NCBI GenBank assembly: GCA_963995505.1
Contig: OZ023185.1
Coordinates: forward strand, 16,503,691 to 16,567,690
Length of the DNA: 64,000 nt
Direction of reading: 5' to 3'
DNA from: Hypericum androsaemum
Lineage: Eukaryota > Streptophyta > Magnoliopsida > Malpighiales > Hypericaceae
Position numbers and translations under genes: made by a program. The notes beneath the pieces were generated by a model. That model ran no database searches and was not told where the DNA came from. It saw nothing but the letters and a program-made list of their open reading frames with translations. Numbering within the stretch: position 1 is the first letter of the stretch; each line of letters begins with the position of its first letter. This document shows positions 11,694 to 23,083 of this stretch, one piece after another.

Positions 11694-14055
11694 TCAGTGA
11701 CACGAAACAAAAGCCGACTCAACGGATGGTGCATCGTCTTCGTTGGTGGCTTGGGTCAACGACGCATTTTGGTCAACATTGACTCCTCCATTTTCATGAT
11801 CACCGGATGCCGACTCACGATTGGACTCGTTCGTCCTCTGATTGTACCAATCTGGGAGAACCGGCGTGGATGGAGGAAAGTTGTTGAGTAGGCTCAGCAA
11901 GTCCTCGTCAAGGGAATACGCTTTATGCACTTGTGATCCCTCTCGTGGGTTTGTTCCATAATTACCATAATTATCTGTAAAGGTTAACATCAAAACAACC
12001 CGGCTTATGTTTGTCACCTTGACGTCTGACTCAAGTGATAAAAGACGGGATGGACTTTTAAAAAGACTCACCGATAGATGACTGAGAAGAACCACCACAA
12101 GACTGGTTTTCTTCCGAGATCTCGCTGCAATTTTCCGATGAGAATTTAATACGTTTGCCAGCTCTCTTACCAGCCTTCTCCTCATCAGACTCACCCACTA
12201 AACATTTCCCTTTACCAATTGGAACAACATTAGAGCACTCATAATAATCAGGATTAGTACTAGGTTTAGCTAATTTCCTGCAAGATATGTTCTTGGCCTC
12301 CTCCAATAAATCATCCAACAACCCACTACTAATCCTCCTGTCTTCATTGTAATCTACGTCTCCGCTTGACGTAGCTTCCATTGGATACGACATGAGACAA
12401 TTTTGGTTTGAAGGGAGCTCTGATCTAATTCCGAATGGCGCGACACGAGATGATCGCATTATCATCGAAGTGAAGCTCATCTGATTGTTCTCCAATTCGT
12501 CATCGAACGGAGGCGTCGCAGTTACTTGGAATCCAAGGTTTTGGTTATGATTATATATAGGTGCAGAAGATGAGGAGGACCCGGAATAGGTATTAATAGA
12601 ACCACCATTAATGGTATGATCATCACCAAAAGATCCCAAGTGAAAACTTTGCATCAATGGGAATTTATAGGTAAATGATGAGAAATTTATAGGAGAGGAG
12701 TATTTTTGTTGGGTAATAATTTGTTGGTCATTTTCTTGATTGAATTTGATTGCTTCTTCAGGGTATAAGGGCAAACCAGCTCTCTGTCGTCTCTTCAATC
12801 TTGTGTTCCAGAAGTTTTTTATTTCGTTATCGGTTCTACCAGGAAGCTGAACGCCAAAAAAACAAATAATAAAAGATAAAAATTAATATGATTGAATTCA
12901 AATGATAAAAGAGATTCAGAAGTTAATGGATTGCTGCGAAAATTAAAAAATAACAAAAAAATAGCATATACAGTTATTTCAATTTAAGAGATCCGGTGGG
13001 TTTGAAAGAAGAAAAAATATCAGAAGAAGACAAATGAAAAAAAAAACAAGATAAAACGAAAATTTGAATAAATAAAATAAAATTTTGGCGATTTATTTTT
13101 AATAAATAAAATTTTACTTTTTACAAGAATTAAATACGGATGCTTTTATTCCTACAAATCAGAAGAAGACGAATGAAGTTCTGAACATGGGCACGGCAAA
13201 ATTTGAAAGTACAGATTCACTATTATATATATTTTTATAAATATGACTAATGTCTAAGATTTTTATTTTTTTCAATTTTCATGGTCATGGTTTACGCTGT
13301 AGCCTAAATTTTATTAAAAAATTAATAATCTAAAATTATCATTTTTATGTAAAAATTAATTGCTAATAGAACCAGAAAATGCCAATGAACCCCCAAAAGG
13401 GGCAGAATATAGAAGAATGAACCAATTTTTTAAGGTCAGAATGAGCCAAATCACCGTCACGAAAATCCATTCAAATTCTTATATCAACCAACAAAAAAGA
13501 TTACCCACCCGCCATTAAATTATAGAAATTCATCAACGCTCATCCAAGACGGAGAAAAATGAATAAATCTGGCCATGTAACTAATTACTAATCCACCTAC
13601 CAACGATGTAATAATTTTTTAAAAAAAAATTTATACTAATGTATTTTCAAAGATTTGAGAACTGTTTATTAAACTATAACAACATAAATACGAATTAATC
13701 AAAGTTGTACCTGAGAAGCCATGCGAGCCCATTTGTTGCCAACCTTGGAGTGGAGGTCGAGGATGATCCTCTCCTCGTCGGGGCTAAACCCTCCTTTCTT
13801 GAGGTTAGGCCTCAAATGGTTAGCCCACCTAAGCCTACAACTCTTCCCACACCTCATCAACCCGGTGTTCCTTTGCACCGCGTTCCAGTTCCCCTCCCCG
13901 TTCCTCCTTACGTAATCCACCAGCACCGCGTCCTCCGCCGCGGACCACGGCCCCTTCTTCAGCCCCACCTGGTTGCCGTGGTCCGCCACGGTGCCGGTGC
14001 TGTGATCTTCACTAGCCACATGTTCGTTGTGATAATTATTAGTGTTATTGCTCAT
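11694..14055 (-). CDS. GAMYB-like R2R3-MYB transcription factor (three exons, 466 aa)
   Basis: Exons on the minus strand are 14055-13711, 12846-12072 and 11974-11694. All have GT-AG junctions in matching phase and give 466 residues ending in SAFVSCH. The R2 repeat (about residues 34-84: KKGPWSAAEDAVLVDYV, NWNAV, RLRWANHLRP) and R3 repeat (about 86-135: GGFSPDEERIILDLHSKVG, NKWARMA, LPGRTDNEIKNFWNTRLKRR) have the normal aromatic spacing. QRAGLPLYPEE directly after R3 and an internal ELPS(N/F)Q segment coinciding with a miR159 site place it in the GAMYB group (Arabidopsis subgroup 18, MYB33/65/97/101/120). These act in gibberellin signalling in anthers, pollen tubes and seeds. The protein is nuclear and binds DNA. 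The C-terminal part is Ser/Asn-rich and acidic. No frame breaks. I cannot say which paralogue it is. Confidence 0.92.
12402..12422 (-). promoter_or_regulatory. miR159 target site in the MYB mRNA
   Basis: The plus strand here reads TTTGGTTTGAAGGGAGCTCT plus G. It equals the well-known mature miR159 sequence except at its sixth and last positions, so the transcript from the minus strand is almost perfectly complementary. The site is in exon 2 and encodes ELPSNQ near residue 257, the usual place in GAMYB mRNAs. miR159 cleaves these mRNAs in vegetative tissue. Confidence 0.88.
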
Positions 14056-14125
14056 GTTAACGTTGGTGTAAATGGTGACTTGCTTGCTAGTGCTCTCTTG
14101 TGGGGGTGTAGGGTAGCTAGGGAGG

Positions 14126-14133
14126 TTTAAATA
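14126..14133 (-). promoter_or_regulatory. Possible TATA box of the MYB gene
   Basis: TATTTAAA on the minus strand, about 71 bases upstream of the ATG at 14055. The spacing would give a 5' leader of about 40 bases. Weak evidence. Confidence 0.35.
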
Positions 14134-14740
14134 GAAGGCGAGGGCTTGAATAATTAATGTTTTTAAATTATTCTGATACCACTATATTGATTAATACATG
14201 TTCGAGACACTTAAGATTTTTGAAGGGTGGTAAAACTCTTCCAATAATTTTTTAACATTGTTATATTCTTAATGGCTCAAACTTAAGACCTCTTAGTTAA
14301 ATTAAAATAAAGTACTTATCGTTAATCTAAATAGTTGTTGGTTGTTAGTAATTTGGACAATTTGTTTGCCTTGATGTGCTTTTTCTTTAATGGCTTCCCT
14401 TTTGTAGTAGGGCGTGTAATTGTATTGTATTAGGTTTTACTTTTACTTTCTCTTGGCTTGCATATTCAATTTTATTGATACAAAAGAGGAATGTGGTTTA
14501 CTAATAAAATGGGAGGCGAGGACAGAAAGTTGATACAAATAATATAAGTTAGCCTCTATAATTCTTTGACTTTTGTCTCTCCTATGATGTTTCACAAATC
14601 TCAAGGGTTCTTCTATAATGGAGATGGTTGAAAATCATTAGTACTCTGAAAAACAAAATTCTTTGAAAAATATATTCACTATTATTGTGTTTCAATAGTT
14701 TGAAATCAAAATTTTTTGATTAAATTAAAATAACTCAAGT

Positions 14741-14767
14741 TAATATATATATATATATATATATATA
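14741..14767. repeat. (AT)n microsatellite
   Basis: Uninterrupted alternating A/T run of about 13 dinucleotides. Confidence 0.9.
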
Positions 14768-16116
14768 ATTTTACATTCCGAGGTAATTAAACATGCCATT
14801 TACTTTACTTGGTGTGCAACTGTGCATGCGATATATACGTTCAAGAATTGTGAAAACGGGTATATTAATTTAAATTCTGTATTTCTCGGTGAGCATCGTC
14901 GAAGCATGCGTCGAGGAGTTAAAATATTGATATTTTACTCGTTATATGGAGAAAAAAGAGGCAATAATTAATGTCAGGTGATGGTTCTCCGGAAAAAAAG
15001 AAGAAGAAATCCTTTGTATTAATTACAAGACTTTTGAGCTAAGAAAATCACAGGAGCCTTGAAGGGAGATTATAGGTGTGAGCCGGTATTTCGCTCCGTT
15101 TTGCGTGCAATCCCTCGCAAATCCACACCATGCACGCTGTCTTTTTACCCTCAAGTAGCCTAGTTTTGACTTTCAGCCCTTTTTATCTACAATATTATTA
15201 TCTTTTTTCGTGAAATAATAATATAATCTTGCAGTATCTGGCATCATATATCCCGTAAGAGTTGATCATAGTTGAGTTTTATATGATATATGATTTTTAA
15301 TAATTTTTATCATTAAAATGATCTGATATTCGGATTCATATAAAAATTAATCTAATATAGAAATTCAAAATAAAAATTAGTCTAATTCTATACTTTCTAA
15401 ATTAACGTTTTTTAGAGACTGACAAAAAAAATCAATATGACGGCATGTACATAAATCGGTGAATATTGTACAACTCTTTGGTAAGGATGATTCTCAAATT
15501 TTTCGATCCAATGTAAGTAATGTTAATGTTAATATCTTTATTTTTAAAGAGGATAATAATAACAAATATTTGGATCGTGTCCGAATAATTCCCCTTGTCA
15601 TTCCTAAATAATGTGTTGGATTTCCGCTTACTTTGTACTTATCATTTTTTCGATAAGTAAATTTTTATATGTTTCTAATAAAATTACATTGTTTAACAAT
15701 ATTGATAATATAAAGTGTCTTAATCAAAAGTCACCTAGATCCCACTGTCAAATAATCGTTGACATTTTCGCTTGGACTTGCTCCGAGCCTTTGCCAAAAC
15801 ACCTATGCCAATTACGACGCCTCGTCTTCTCACAAGATAAACAATTTACCTACTAGACTCCTCGCCATAATATTTGTCTCCTCCGTATGATTTTCTCTAG
15901 TCGTTGATTCCAGATTACCCATGTCAGGAGGCCTGCGTAAATTTCCATCAATGTTGTGACCTACTCCTTTATACTTATTATTTTAGACTAATTTCCCAAT
16001 TCAAAATGGTATAGCATCATTGAAGATGTCGGCTATGGCTCAAGTGGTGAAGATTAAATCAGAATTTCGGAATTGATGTTCATAAACAAACGTAAAAATG
16101 TTGAAAGAGCTAAAAA

Positions 16117-16118
<2 letters not shown>

Positions 16119-16164
<46 letters not shown>
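16119..16164. repeat. (AT)n microsatellite
   Basis: Uninterrupted alternating A/T run of about 22 dinucleotides. Confidence 0.92.
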
Positions 16165-16166
<2 letters not shown>

Positions 16167-17131
16167 TCGATGCTTGCAATTTGCTGTGTCACAATGTCAA
16201 TATCCGTTTACAAACTCTGTATATGACTAAAAGTCTAAAAGGATAGATGCTCCAACGTCATTGAACCGATTCCTACGTTTCGTAGCCTCCGGGATCGTTA
16301 TTTATTTCAATTGGTGCATGATTGCTTTTGGTGATGAAACTTGGGAAAAAAGATAAACATCAATCCGCAAAATAATACATCTTTTTTCTTAAGGGCTACT
16401 CGGATCGCATTCAAAATATGTGTCAGAATTAATAAATGCTACAACTTGCAAGTTCTTTATTAATGTGGGTTTTTACTTTTTTTGATAAGTTAATGTGCGT
16501 CTTTACTATGAAGCAATTGCCGGCATATTTATGAGAAATGGCCAAATATGTGCAGAAAGTGTAGTTACTAATTCAGAATAAATAATTGTCGAATTATGTG
16601 AAAATAATAATATTAGAAGTATCTATTTGTTAAATATTTGTTCAGATACATATATTTCAAATAATCTACAGACCAAACATAAAATAGTAAGCACGGTAAG
16701 ATTTTCGACCCTCAAATTTTGTCATGATTTCAGTATGCGTTACTGTTTGGATGTTCTTAAAGGATTTGACATGCAAATCTGACTTCACAGGTTTCATGCC
16801 GCCAATCGTAATGGTTTAGGGGATGGACTTTCTTCAACCAATAAATTTCGTTTCTTTGTACATCATTTAGTCTCGTCGTTTACCTCTTTTCCATTTCCCC
16901 TTTTCCCTGTTTCTCTCACTTTCCTCCGATGAAAGTGAGCAGGCTTTTCCGAAAACGAATAAAGTTTTTGTTAGAATCTCATTGCAGAACTCAAAATATT
17001 AAGATAGTATATTGATAAATTTTCAATAATTATAAACAAGTTCATATTTCTTCCATCAAGTAAATTGAGATTCTAAACACGCTTCTTAAACGAGACCAAT
17101 CGAGTCAAAATTTGAAAGTTGTGAGATTAAC

Positions 17132-17265
17132 TTCACCAACGTGTGATGAAACGAGTGTCGTGAGAGTACAATAATGAGTATCAGATCATCCCGAGCTTTG
17201 ACTTCACTAACGTGCGATGAATGAGGGGTCATGTGAGCACAACAATGTGCACGAAATTATTCCGC
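17132..17265 (+). repeat. Imperfect tandem duplication, about 73-bp period
   Basis: The first copy (TTCACCAACGTGTGATGAA, about 17132-17191) is followed by a diverged second copy (TTCACTAACGTGCGATGAA, about 17205-17265). Both run into GTGAG(A/C)(G)TACAA(T/C)AATG-like sequence. Confidence 0.6.
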
Positions 17266-17286
17266 TATGATACTATATTCTACACT

Positions 17287-17396
17287 TATTTTTTTTTTAA
17301 AGGTAAAATTTTATACCTAATTATACCTTGCCAGGGTTTGAACCATAGACCTCTATTAAATCATGTCACGTTTTATGTCGTTAGGTCAAATTCTCT
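17287..17396 (-). mobile_element. tRNA-derived SINE, diverged copy
   Basis: On the minus strand there is an A-box-like TGACCTAACGAC and a perfect B-box core, GGTTCAAACCC. The 3' tail is a variant of AATTATGRTGTAAATTTACC ending in a T run on the plus strand (poly(A) of the SINE, 17287-17296). The head and tail match the better-preserved SINE at 38035-38134. Confidence 0.6.
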
Positions 17397-17559
17397 TTTA
17401 GTCATTTTCTACACTTATAAATAAGCTCACCACGTTTTACTAAACAATATGAAATTCGATCGTGGCGTTGGGCTATTAGGACCTTTTGATCTTCTACGTT
17501 GCCCATGTGTTTTGGCGATGCAACATTAAACAACCTACATCTCAAAGGATATTTAGTCT

Positions 17560-17668
17560 AACAGTTTGACATTTAGTCTAATGGCACAAGACGTATACAA
17601 TTTTTAGGAGGTTTAAAGTTCAAACTCTGACAATTATAATTATGGTGTAAAAAAATTACCTTTAAAAA
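17560..17668 (+). mobile_element. tRNA-derived SINE, same family
   Basis: A box TAGTCTAATGG (17574-17584), which fits TRGYNNARNNG exactly. B box AGTTCAAACTC (17617-17627). The tail TTATGGTGTAAAAAAATTAC is followed by an A run. A partial inverted copy of the SINE head (TAGTCTAACA..., TTTTTAGGAGG) follows immediately at about 17680-17735 on the minus strand. Confidence 0.65.
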
Positions 17669-18352
17669 AAAGCAACCGTAGACCTCCTAAAAATTAACAA
17701 TGCCTTGTGTTGTTAGACTACATGCACTTTAACGACTTCAACTAGTTAAATTGGAAGACTCAAGAAAATTCAAATCTGTTAACACTGAAAAATTAATCGT
17801 GGTAATTTAGTCAATTACTAGTAACAAAATACACAGTTAGCAAGCATGTCGTCTTATTGCCATTTCACCGTAAAGTTCAGAAGGAATTATTTATTGGCTA
17901 AACTCGTCCCTTTAATTCACATGGTTTATACAAATTCTTTTGTCACTCGAACTTGTAAAGATATCCGATAAAATATATTGAAGAATTTAGTGTGTATATT
18001 GACAAACAAAGAAATCGAGAATATATGCTCACCAAAAAAAAAAAAGAAATCGAGAATATATATATTTAATTTTAGATTTGGAGGCAAGTTGTGATGCATG
18101 GCATCAGCCATTACGAATTTCCAGAGGCCCAATTATTTATCTTTCTTTTAGCTTCATGTACATGTATCTCGAGCTATGCATTTAGATAGGGCGGGACCCC
18201 ACAATGGAAGAGTCGAAATTCTTGTGACTACCATCTAAAAAGAGTTTTTCTTGACGGGGTCGAAATTTACGACAATTTCAAGAATAGGGTTCTCCGAAAA
18301 AGAAAAAATATTATCTATCTGAGAAAAAGTGCATTTGACATGGGATAGGAAG

Positions 18353-18452
18353 CTATTTTTTATATAAGTAAATTGTTATTCACTACACATACTAGAGATT
18401 GAACCTGAAATTTTGGTCGATGTTTATATACTTTGTACCATTTGGGCAAATC
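18353..18452 (-). mobile_element. Possible SINE remnant
   Basis: On the minus strand, TGCCCAAATGG (A-box-like, one mismatch) and GGTTCAATCTC (B-box-like, one mismatch) lie about 40 bases apart, followed by an AT-rich tail. Diverged; no target duplication seen. Confidence 0.4.
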
Positions 18453-19277
18453 TGTTTTGGTCCGATGGGAAGCTCATGTCATGAAAATTGTAGAAATCGA
18501 ATCTTTGAGCTTAGACGTCAGGCTAATTTTACGGTATGTTAATATTTAGATCTTCAATTTGTTTTATAAAATCTAAGAGAAAAAAATGACCGGGTAAAAT
18601 CCTATAAAATCATCATGTAGTAAAATACAAACTATTAAATATATGAGTCATATTTGCATACAATTCTATAAAAGCATAATTTTTGCTGTTAATATTTGGT
18701 GCTTTTATTTAAACGAAAAGCCACTAACAATGTTGGGCTGTCTACTGGGCTATCTGTGCACTATGTCCCCAAGTTAAAGGAAAAATGATGAGATGAAGCC
18801 AAGCAAGCAAAGAAATTTATACTAATCTAACAACCAACAAATACTTAGACCAATTGGCGAGAACATTACTTTAACTTAATCAGTTCACGAGTTCGAGTCC
18901 TTGAGTAATCTTTTGATTTGGGTTTCACAATCCATCTTACAATTGAGTTCATGGCAAATCAGACAACTTTTTTTATTAAGGTATATGCTCATGGGTACGG
19001 ATAGCCTCCAATTAAACAGTTCTACAGTCTGCAGAACATGATGACTGAACTAACAATTCTCAATCACAGAAGCTAGAAAGAATTAGCAATTTACAACTAA
19101 CAAGATCGCAAGAAAGTTCCAAAGCATAGGAAGAGTATGACCTCTGAAGTGGTTTCGAAAGAGCATCCGACTGTACAGAGTCTTAAACTGTTCGAGTCAT
19201 CATCTGCAGCCAGAGAAATGACAATCAAGCTCCGGAAGAACGGACCTAATCTCCCAATCCCGAATTTCTCAAAGTGA
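18453..19277. other. Intergenic, AT-rich, downstream of ARASP gene
   Basis: No gene seen. A dispersed repeat (about 18825-18930) has AACCAACAAATACTTAGACC followed by GAGTTCGAGTCC, and related text occurs near 26685-26780. It may be another tRNA-like SINE family but has no clear ends. Confidence 0.45.
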
Positions 19278-20585
19278 TCACAATAAATCTTTGATGATAT
19301 CAAGGTTCAACGTGTCCTTGACAATAAGGAACAACCCGAGAAGTACCACGAGCATGACTCCGGATGACATAATCCTCTGCTCTAATTCCAGCGGAAGCTT
19401 CTTCCCGCCTCTGACTGCCTCGACGAGAATCAAGGCCAAGGAGCCACCATCCAAAGCAGGCAACGGGAGAAGGTTTATGATCGCAAGGTTAATATTGAGC
19501 ACTGCTGCAAACTGAAAAAGACCATCGACATTCGACCTTGCAACTTCTGCACCGACAGCAATAATAGCTATCGGACCTGCAACCTTACTAGCTGTCTGCG
19601 AAAAGTTCAAAAATGTTTGCTTCAAGCTATCCAAGACATTCGAAGAGAGGCCCCAAAACTCATTGCCGGTAAAATTAATAGCCTCTAACACGTTCTTGGC
19701 CAAAACCTTAGTAATCTTAACATTGGGGGACAACTGCACTCCGATTTTCCCAGTTCCATCGAAGTTCAGATCCGGGACGACCCCAACAACAATCTCCCGC
19801 CCTCCACGACCAACTCTAAGCAACACATTCTTATTGGGACTCCTCTTAATTACATCAACAACTTCGGATAACGCATTTGGCCCAGCCCCCGGAAGCTCGA
19901 GTCCGTTAACAGCGAGAATCACATCGCCGGGGAGCAGCCCGTCTCGCGAGGCAGCCGAAGAGGCTCGAACTTGGGGCACGAGGATACCCGGAAAGGCCTC
20001 TTGCACGGGTAGACCAACCGATATCACTTGGACGAATATGATCACAAACGCAAATACCACATTGGCAACAACACCAGCTGAAATCACTAAAACCCTATCA
20101 AACATAGGCCTGTTCTTAAGCAAGTCCACGTCATCCACTGGAATGTCACTCTCGGGATCATTATCAGGGAACCCAACAAAGCCACCTAAAGGGAAAGCTC
20201 TAAGAGAATACTCCACGTTATTCGAATTGAACTTAGCTAAAATTGGACCAAACCCAACAGAGAATTTACTCACACGGATCCCCTGGAGGGAAGCAGCCAG
20301 AAAGTGGCCACTCTCATGAACTACGATTATTGCCGTTAAGACACCGGTCGCCTCCAAGACACTCTCGAAGTTGGTCAAGTCAAACCCGGAAACAGCACAT
20401 AACCTGAACCCATCTAAGGACCGGTTCTTGGAAGGAAACGATGAAGAGATGGGTTTTGAGAAGTGGGTTTTGGGTCTCAGAGGGAGGTCTAAAGTTGGAG
20501 ACTTTGGGGTGGTGGGCTTGAGAGAGAGGGAGGAGGAGGAAGAGGCAGCAGGGGAGAGAGGAGTTGGGGAGAAGTTTACTAGCAT
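19278..20585 (-). CDS. ARASP: Chloroplast site-2 metalloprotease, ARASP type (435 aa, single exon)
   Basis: One uninterrupted 435-codon frame. Residues 1 to about 60 are Ser/Pro-rich with few acidic residues, like a plastid transit peptide. HESGH (residues 90-94, in IIVVHESGHFLAA) is the zinc-binding HEXXH motif of site-2 proteases. NLLPLPALDGG (371-381) carries the second conserved motif with the zinc-ligand aspartate (D379). A PDZ domain lies between (about 205-290: GLLPGDVILAVNGLELPG). Several hydrophobic segments (about 82-100, 172-192, 350-372 and 407-425) fit a polytopic membrane protein. Size, intronless structure and motif spacing fit the ARASP (RseP-like) group of the plastid inner envelope or thylakoid rather than EGY proteases, which carry a different N-terminal domain. 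Catalytic residues are intact. Which paralogue it is remains open. Confidence 0.93.
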   Translation of the reverse strand: MLVNFSPTPLSPAASSSSSLSLKPTTPKSPTLDLPLRPKTHFSKPISSSFPSKNRSLDGFRLCAVSGFDLTNFESVLEATGVLTAIIVVHESGHFLAASLQGIRVSKFSVGFGPILAKFNSNNVEYSLRAFPLGGFVGFPDNDPESDIPVDDVDLLKNRPMFDRVLVISAGVVANVVFAFVIIFVQVISVGLPVQEAFPGILVPQVRASSAASRDGLLPGDVILAVNGLELPGAGPNALSEVVDVIKRSPNKNVLLRVGRGGREIVVGVVPDLNFDGTGKIGVQLSPNVKITKVLAKNVLEAINFTGNEFWGLSSNVLDSLKQTFLNFSQTASKVAGPIAIIAVGAEVARSNVDGLFQFAAVLNINLAIINLLPLPALDGGSLALILVEAVRGGKKLPLELEQRIMSSGVMLVVLLGLFLIVKDTLNLDIIKDLL

Positions 20586-21687
20586 GGCTTGGATTTTGAT
20601 GGGTGGATATTAATGGTGGGAGCTTTGGGCTAACGGGTGGAGTGGTGCAAGATATGTTGGGGTGACTAGGTGAGAAGGTAATGGTTTTTGGATAAATTTC
20701 ATTATATTTTTTTTTTGGAAAAATTACATTTTAATACTCCGTGATCTACCACGATTTATCATTTGCATACCTTGTGATTTAAAATATATAGAACATATCT
20801 AACTTTTTTCACTTGAGTACCCATGGCTAACTGAGAGCTAAGTGAGAAAATGAAAGGAGGAGGAGACCAAAGGTTTTATTTTATTTTCTTTTCCTTTACT
20901 TTGATATTAATAAAATTTGATTTATTTAAAATAAATAAATAAATCACATAGTACTCAAGTGAAAAACTGTGATACCACATGCTACTAAAATGTACTTTTT
21001 TCTTTTTTCCCTTCCCTTTTCTCCTTTTTTTTTGCAAGCCTTTGTTTTGTGGCTAGAGTTTGGGAAAAAAACTCTATCATGTGTTGCTTTTCGAGTTTTT
21101 CACCAAAATGGGTTTTTTAATAAGTTTTTCTGTTTACGTGTCCAAATACAATACAAATTTTTTTCATAAACATTTATCACAATATAAAAGTTTTTTCGTA
21201 CTATATTACAATACAAAACTTTTTTTCATACTTTGCCAACAGTGAAAAAAAATTCATATAAAAAACAGACAGTTGAACAAGAATAAATTAAAAACATACC
21301 ACATTTTAGTGAAACTTGGAAAAATGGACACATGATATGATTTTTTCCGGGAGTTTGGAGATTTCAAAATGTCTGTGTTGAACTTAATTGAGATGTGTGT
21401 CCCTTGTTTTACTTGTTTACAAATTTTTAATAGCTCGTGTAGAATCGAATTAGAATCAACAAACTATTCAGTTAAAAGTCAAATAAGACCAGAAGAGAGA
21501 TAGTATGTCAAGGTGTTTGCAACGGTCTAACTTGATCTTCTTCCCGGGGATCCCAACAAGAAGATCTAGGAGAGTTACCCTATGTTTTTTACTATTATGA
21601 CATCGATATCTCTTAGTTAAAAATTATTAGAACTATGACATCCTCCGAATGGTAGTAGTCCGTAAGTAACAATTGCACCTTTTACTA
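20586..21687. other. Intergenic, AT-rich (promoter side of ARASP gene)
   Basis: 5' flank of the protease gene. It contains long T and A runs (about 20710, 21000-21040, 21220-21250) and no recognisable gene. Confidence 0.5.
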
Positions 21688-21696
21688 ATTTTCTAA

Positions 21697-22727
21697 GGGC
21701 AAATTATTCTCAAGTTCTTGACCTTTGGTCACCGTCTCTCTAGAGTCCCTAACTTTTGGAAAATGATTGTCTCATCCCTAAGTTTTGATGATAATAGACT
21801 CTCGGGTCTCTAGTTGACGTGATCGACTCTTTTTTTCATTTTTGGTCATGGAAATGACCAAAATACTCTTAACCTTTTGACCAAGAACACCAACAACAAA
21901 AAAATAACCAAAAAATATGAACAAACTAACCAAAATCAAGAACACAACTAAGAAGATCAAGAATAACAAAAAAAACTTGAAACCCAGAAATCCGATGATG
22001 AGGCGACGAGCTAGGAAGATGAGGCACTCGACGACGCCACCTCAATCAAGCAAATCGAGGCCAAACGACGACGCCTCGCTCTCCTCCTCCTCCCTCCCTT
22101 CCGATCTATGCCAAACCCTAGCCCAACCCTCCTAGTTTGTTCCCCTCGCTAATCCCCTGAAGCTCCGACTATGGAAGCTCAGCTACCAACTTTGGAACTC
22201 CTGCGTTGACATTGTCGAGGCATTGTCGTGGCGAGAGCGACGATGAGGCTTAGTCGGGACGAGAGCGGAAATGGAATTTTTGGGTTTTTAACGAAACCCA
22301 AAAAATGGATTTCTGGGTTCTTAATTAGTCGGGGCGACGGCGAGGCTTAGCTTATTATTTATTTTATTTGGTATTCTTAATTTTTAATTGGGATGTTATT
22401 GAGTGAAATGTTAATTGGATATTTTTTGTTGTTATTTTTTATGTTCTTAGTTGTGTTCTTAATTTTGGTTAGTTTGATCTTATTTTTTGGTTGGTTTTTG
22501 GTTGTTGGTGTTCTTGGTCAAATGTCGAAGAAGGTAAATTTTTTTATTTTTTGTTTAAGAGTATTTTGGTCATTTCTATGACAAAAATGAAAAAAGAGCT
22601 AATGACGTCAGCCAGATACTCGAGAGTCTATTACCAGCAAAACTTAGGGATTAGACAATCATTTTCCAAAAGTCAGGGATCCTAGGGGAAGGGTGACCAA
22701 AGGTCAAGAATTTGAGAGTAATTAGCC
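21697..22727. mobile_element. Mutator-like foldback element, about 1.03 kb, long inverted repeats
   Basis: Arms of roughly 280 bp are inverted copies of each other. The left starts GGGCAAATTATTCTCAAG and the right, read on the minus strand, starts GGCTAATTACTCTCAAAT. Shared inner words include TTGACCTTTGGTCACC, TTTTGGAAAATGATTGTCT and AGACTCTCG. The element is flanked by a 9-bp duplication, ATTTTCTAA (21688-21696) against ATTTTCAAA (22728-22736), with one mismatch. Long terminal repeats and a 9-bp duplication are the mark of Mutator-like elements. No transposase is present. The centre (about 21990-22330) is GC-rich and unlike its surroundings, perhaps a captured genic fragment (Pack-MULE-like). 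Confidence 0.82.
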
Positions 22728-22736
22728 ATTTTCAAA

Positions 22737-23004
22737 TGTAATATAATGTAAGTAATCTAAATTTTAATCCTAAAAAATAACAGTCGTATAATGTTACTCA
22801 TTTAACCGCGGAGCATGAAATGTCGTAATTTCTACTTTTCAGAAAAAAGAGGAAATATCCATGTTGTGTGAATTTTGGAAGGCTGGTTTGGGTCCCAGGG
22901 AGCTGGATATATTTCTTCCTCGCGGCTTAGCTGCTGCTGGAGTCTAGACCATAGAATCGCTTCCCTGCACGATGTCGTTTACAACATAAAAAGGTGGACA
23001 TAGG
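22737..23004. other. Spacer before tRNA
   Basis: Short intergenic stretch with nothing recognised apart from the tRNA 3' flank. Confidence 0.5.
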
Positions 23005-23010
23005 AAAAAA
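23005..23010 (-). terminator. RNA polymerase III terminator of tRNA-Gly
   Basis: Six T residues on the minus strand, two bases downstream of the tRNA 3' end. Confidence 0.8.
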
Positions 23011-23012
23011 GT

Positions 23013-23083
23013 GCGTCTGCCGGGAGTCGAACCCGGGTCTATTGCTTGGAAGGCAATTATCCTAACCGTTGGACTACAAACGC
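23013..23083 (-). tRNA. trnG-UCC: tRNA-Gly (anticodon UCC)
   Basis: 71-base cloverleaf on the minus strand. The acceptor stem GCGTTTG pairs with CAGACGC (one G-U). The D arm contains AGTCCAACGGTTAGGAT. The anticodon stem ATTGC/GCAAT encloses CTTCCAA with anticodon TCC. The T arm is CCGGG-TTCGACT-CCCGG. There is no intron. A-box and B-box promoter cores are intact, and a T6 terminator follows directly. It is the nuclear cytosolic type and looks functional. Confidence 0.96.

Larger units (their letters stand above)
14134..17131. other. Long AT-rich intergenic region (promoter side of the MYB gene)
   Basis: No gene seen on either strand. It contains two AT-dinucleotide tracts (listed separately) and degenerate dispersed repeats. 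Open frames here are short and show no domain. Confidence 0.55.

Noticed and set aside
13705..14130. Plus-strand open frame of 141 codons over MYB exon 1
   Set aside because: Antisense shadow of the MYB DNA-binding domain; the minus-strand protein is conserved and spliced correctly.
19663..20319. Plus-strand frame of 218 codons
   Set aside because: Antisense shadow of the ARASP protease gene.
19278..20585. Assignment of the protease as EGY type
   Set aside because: EGY proteins are longer with an acidic N-terminal domain and lack this PDZ arrangement; size and motif spacing fit ARASP.
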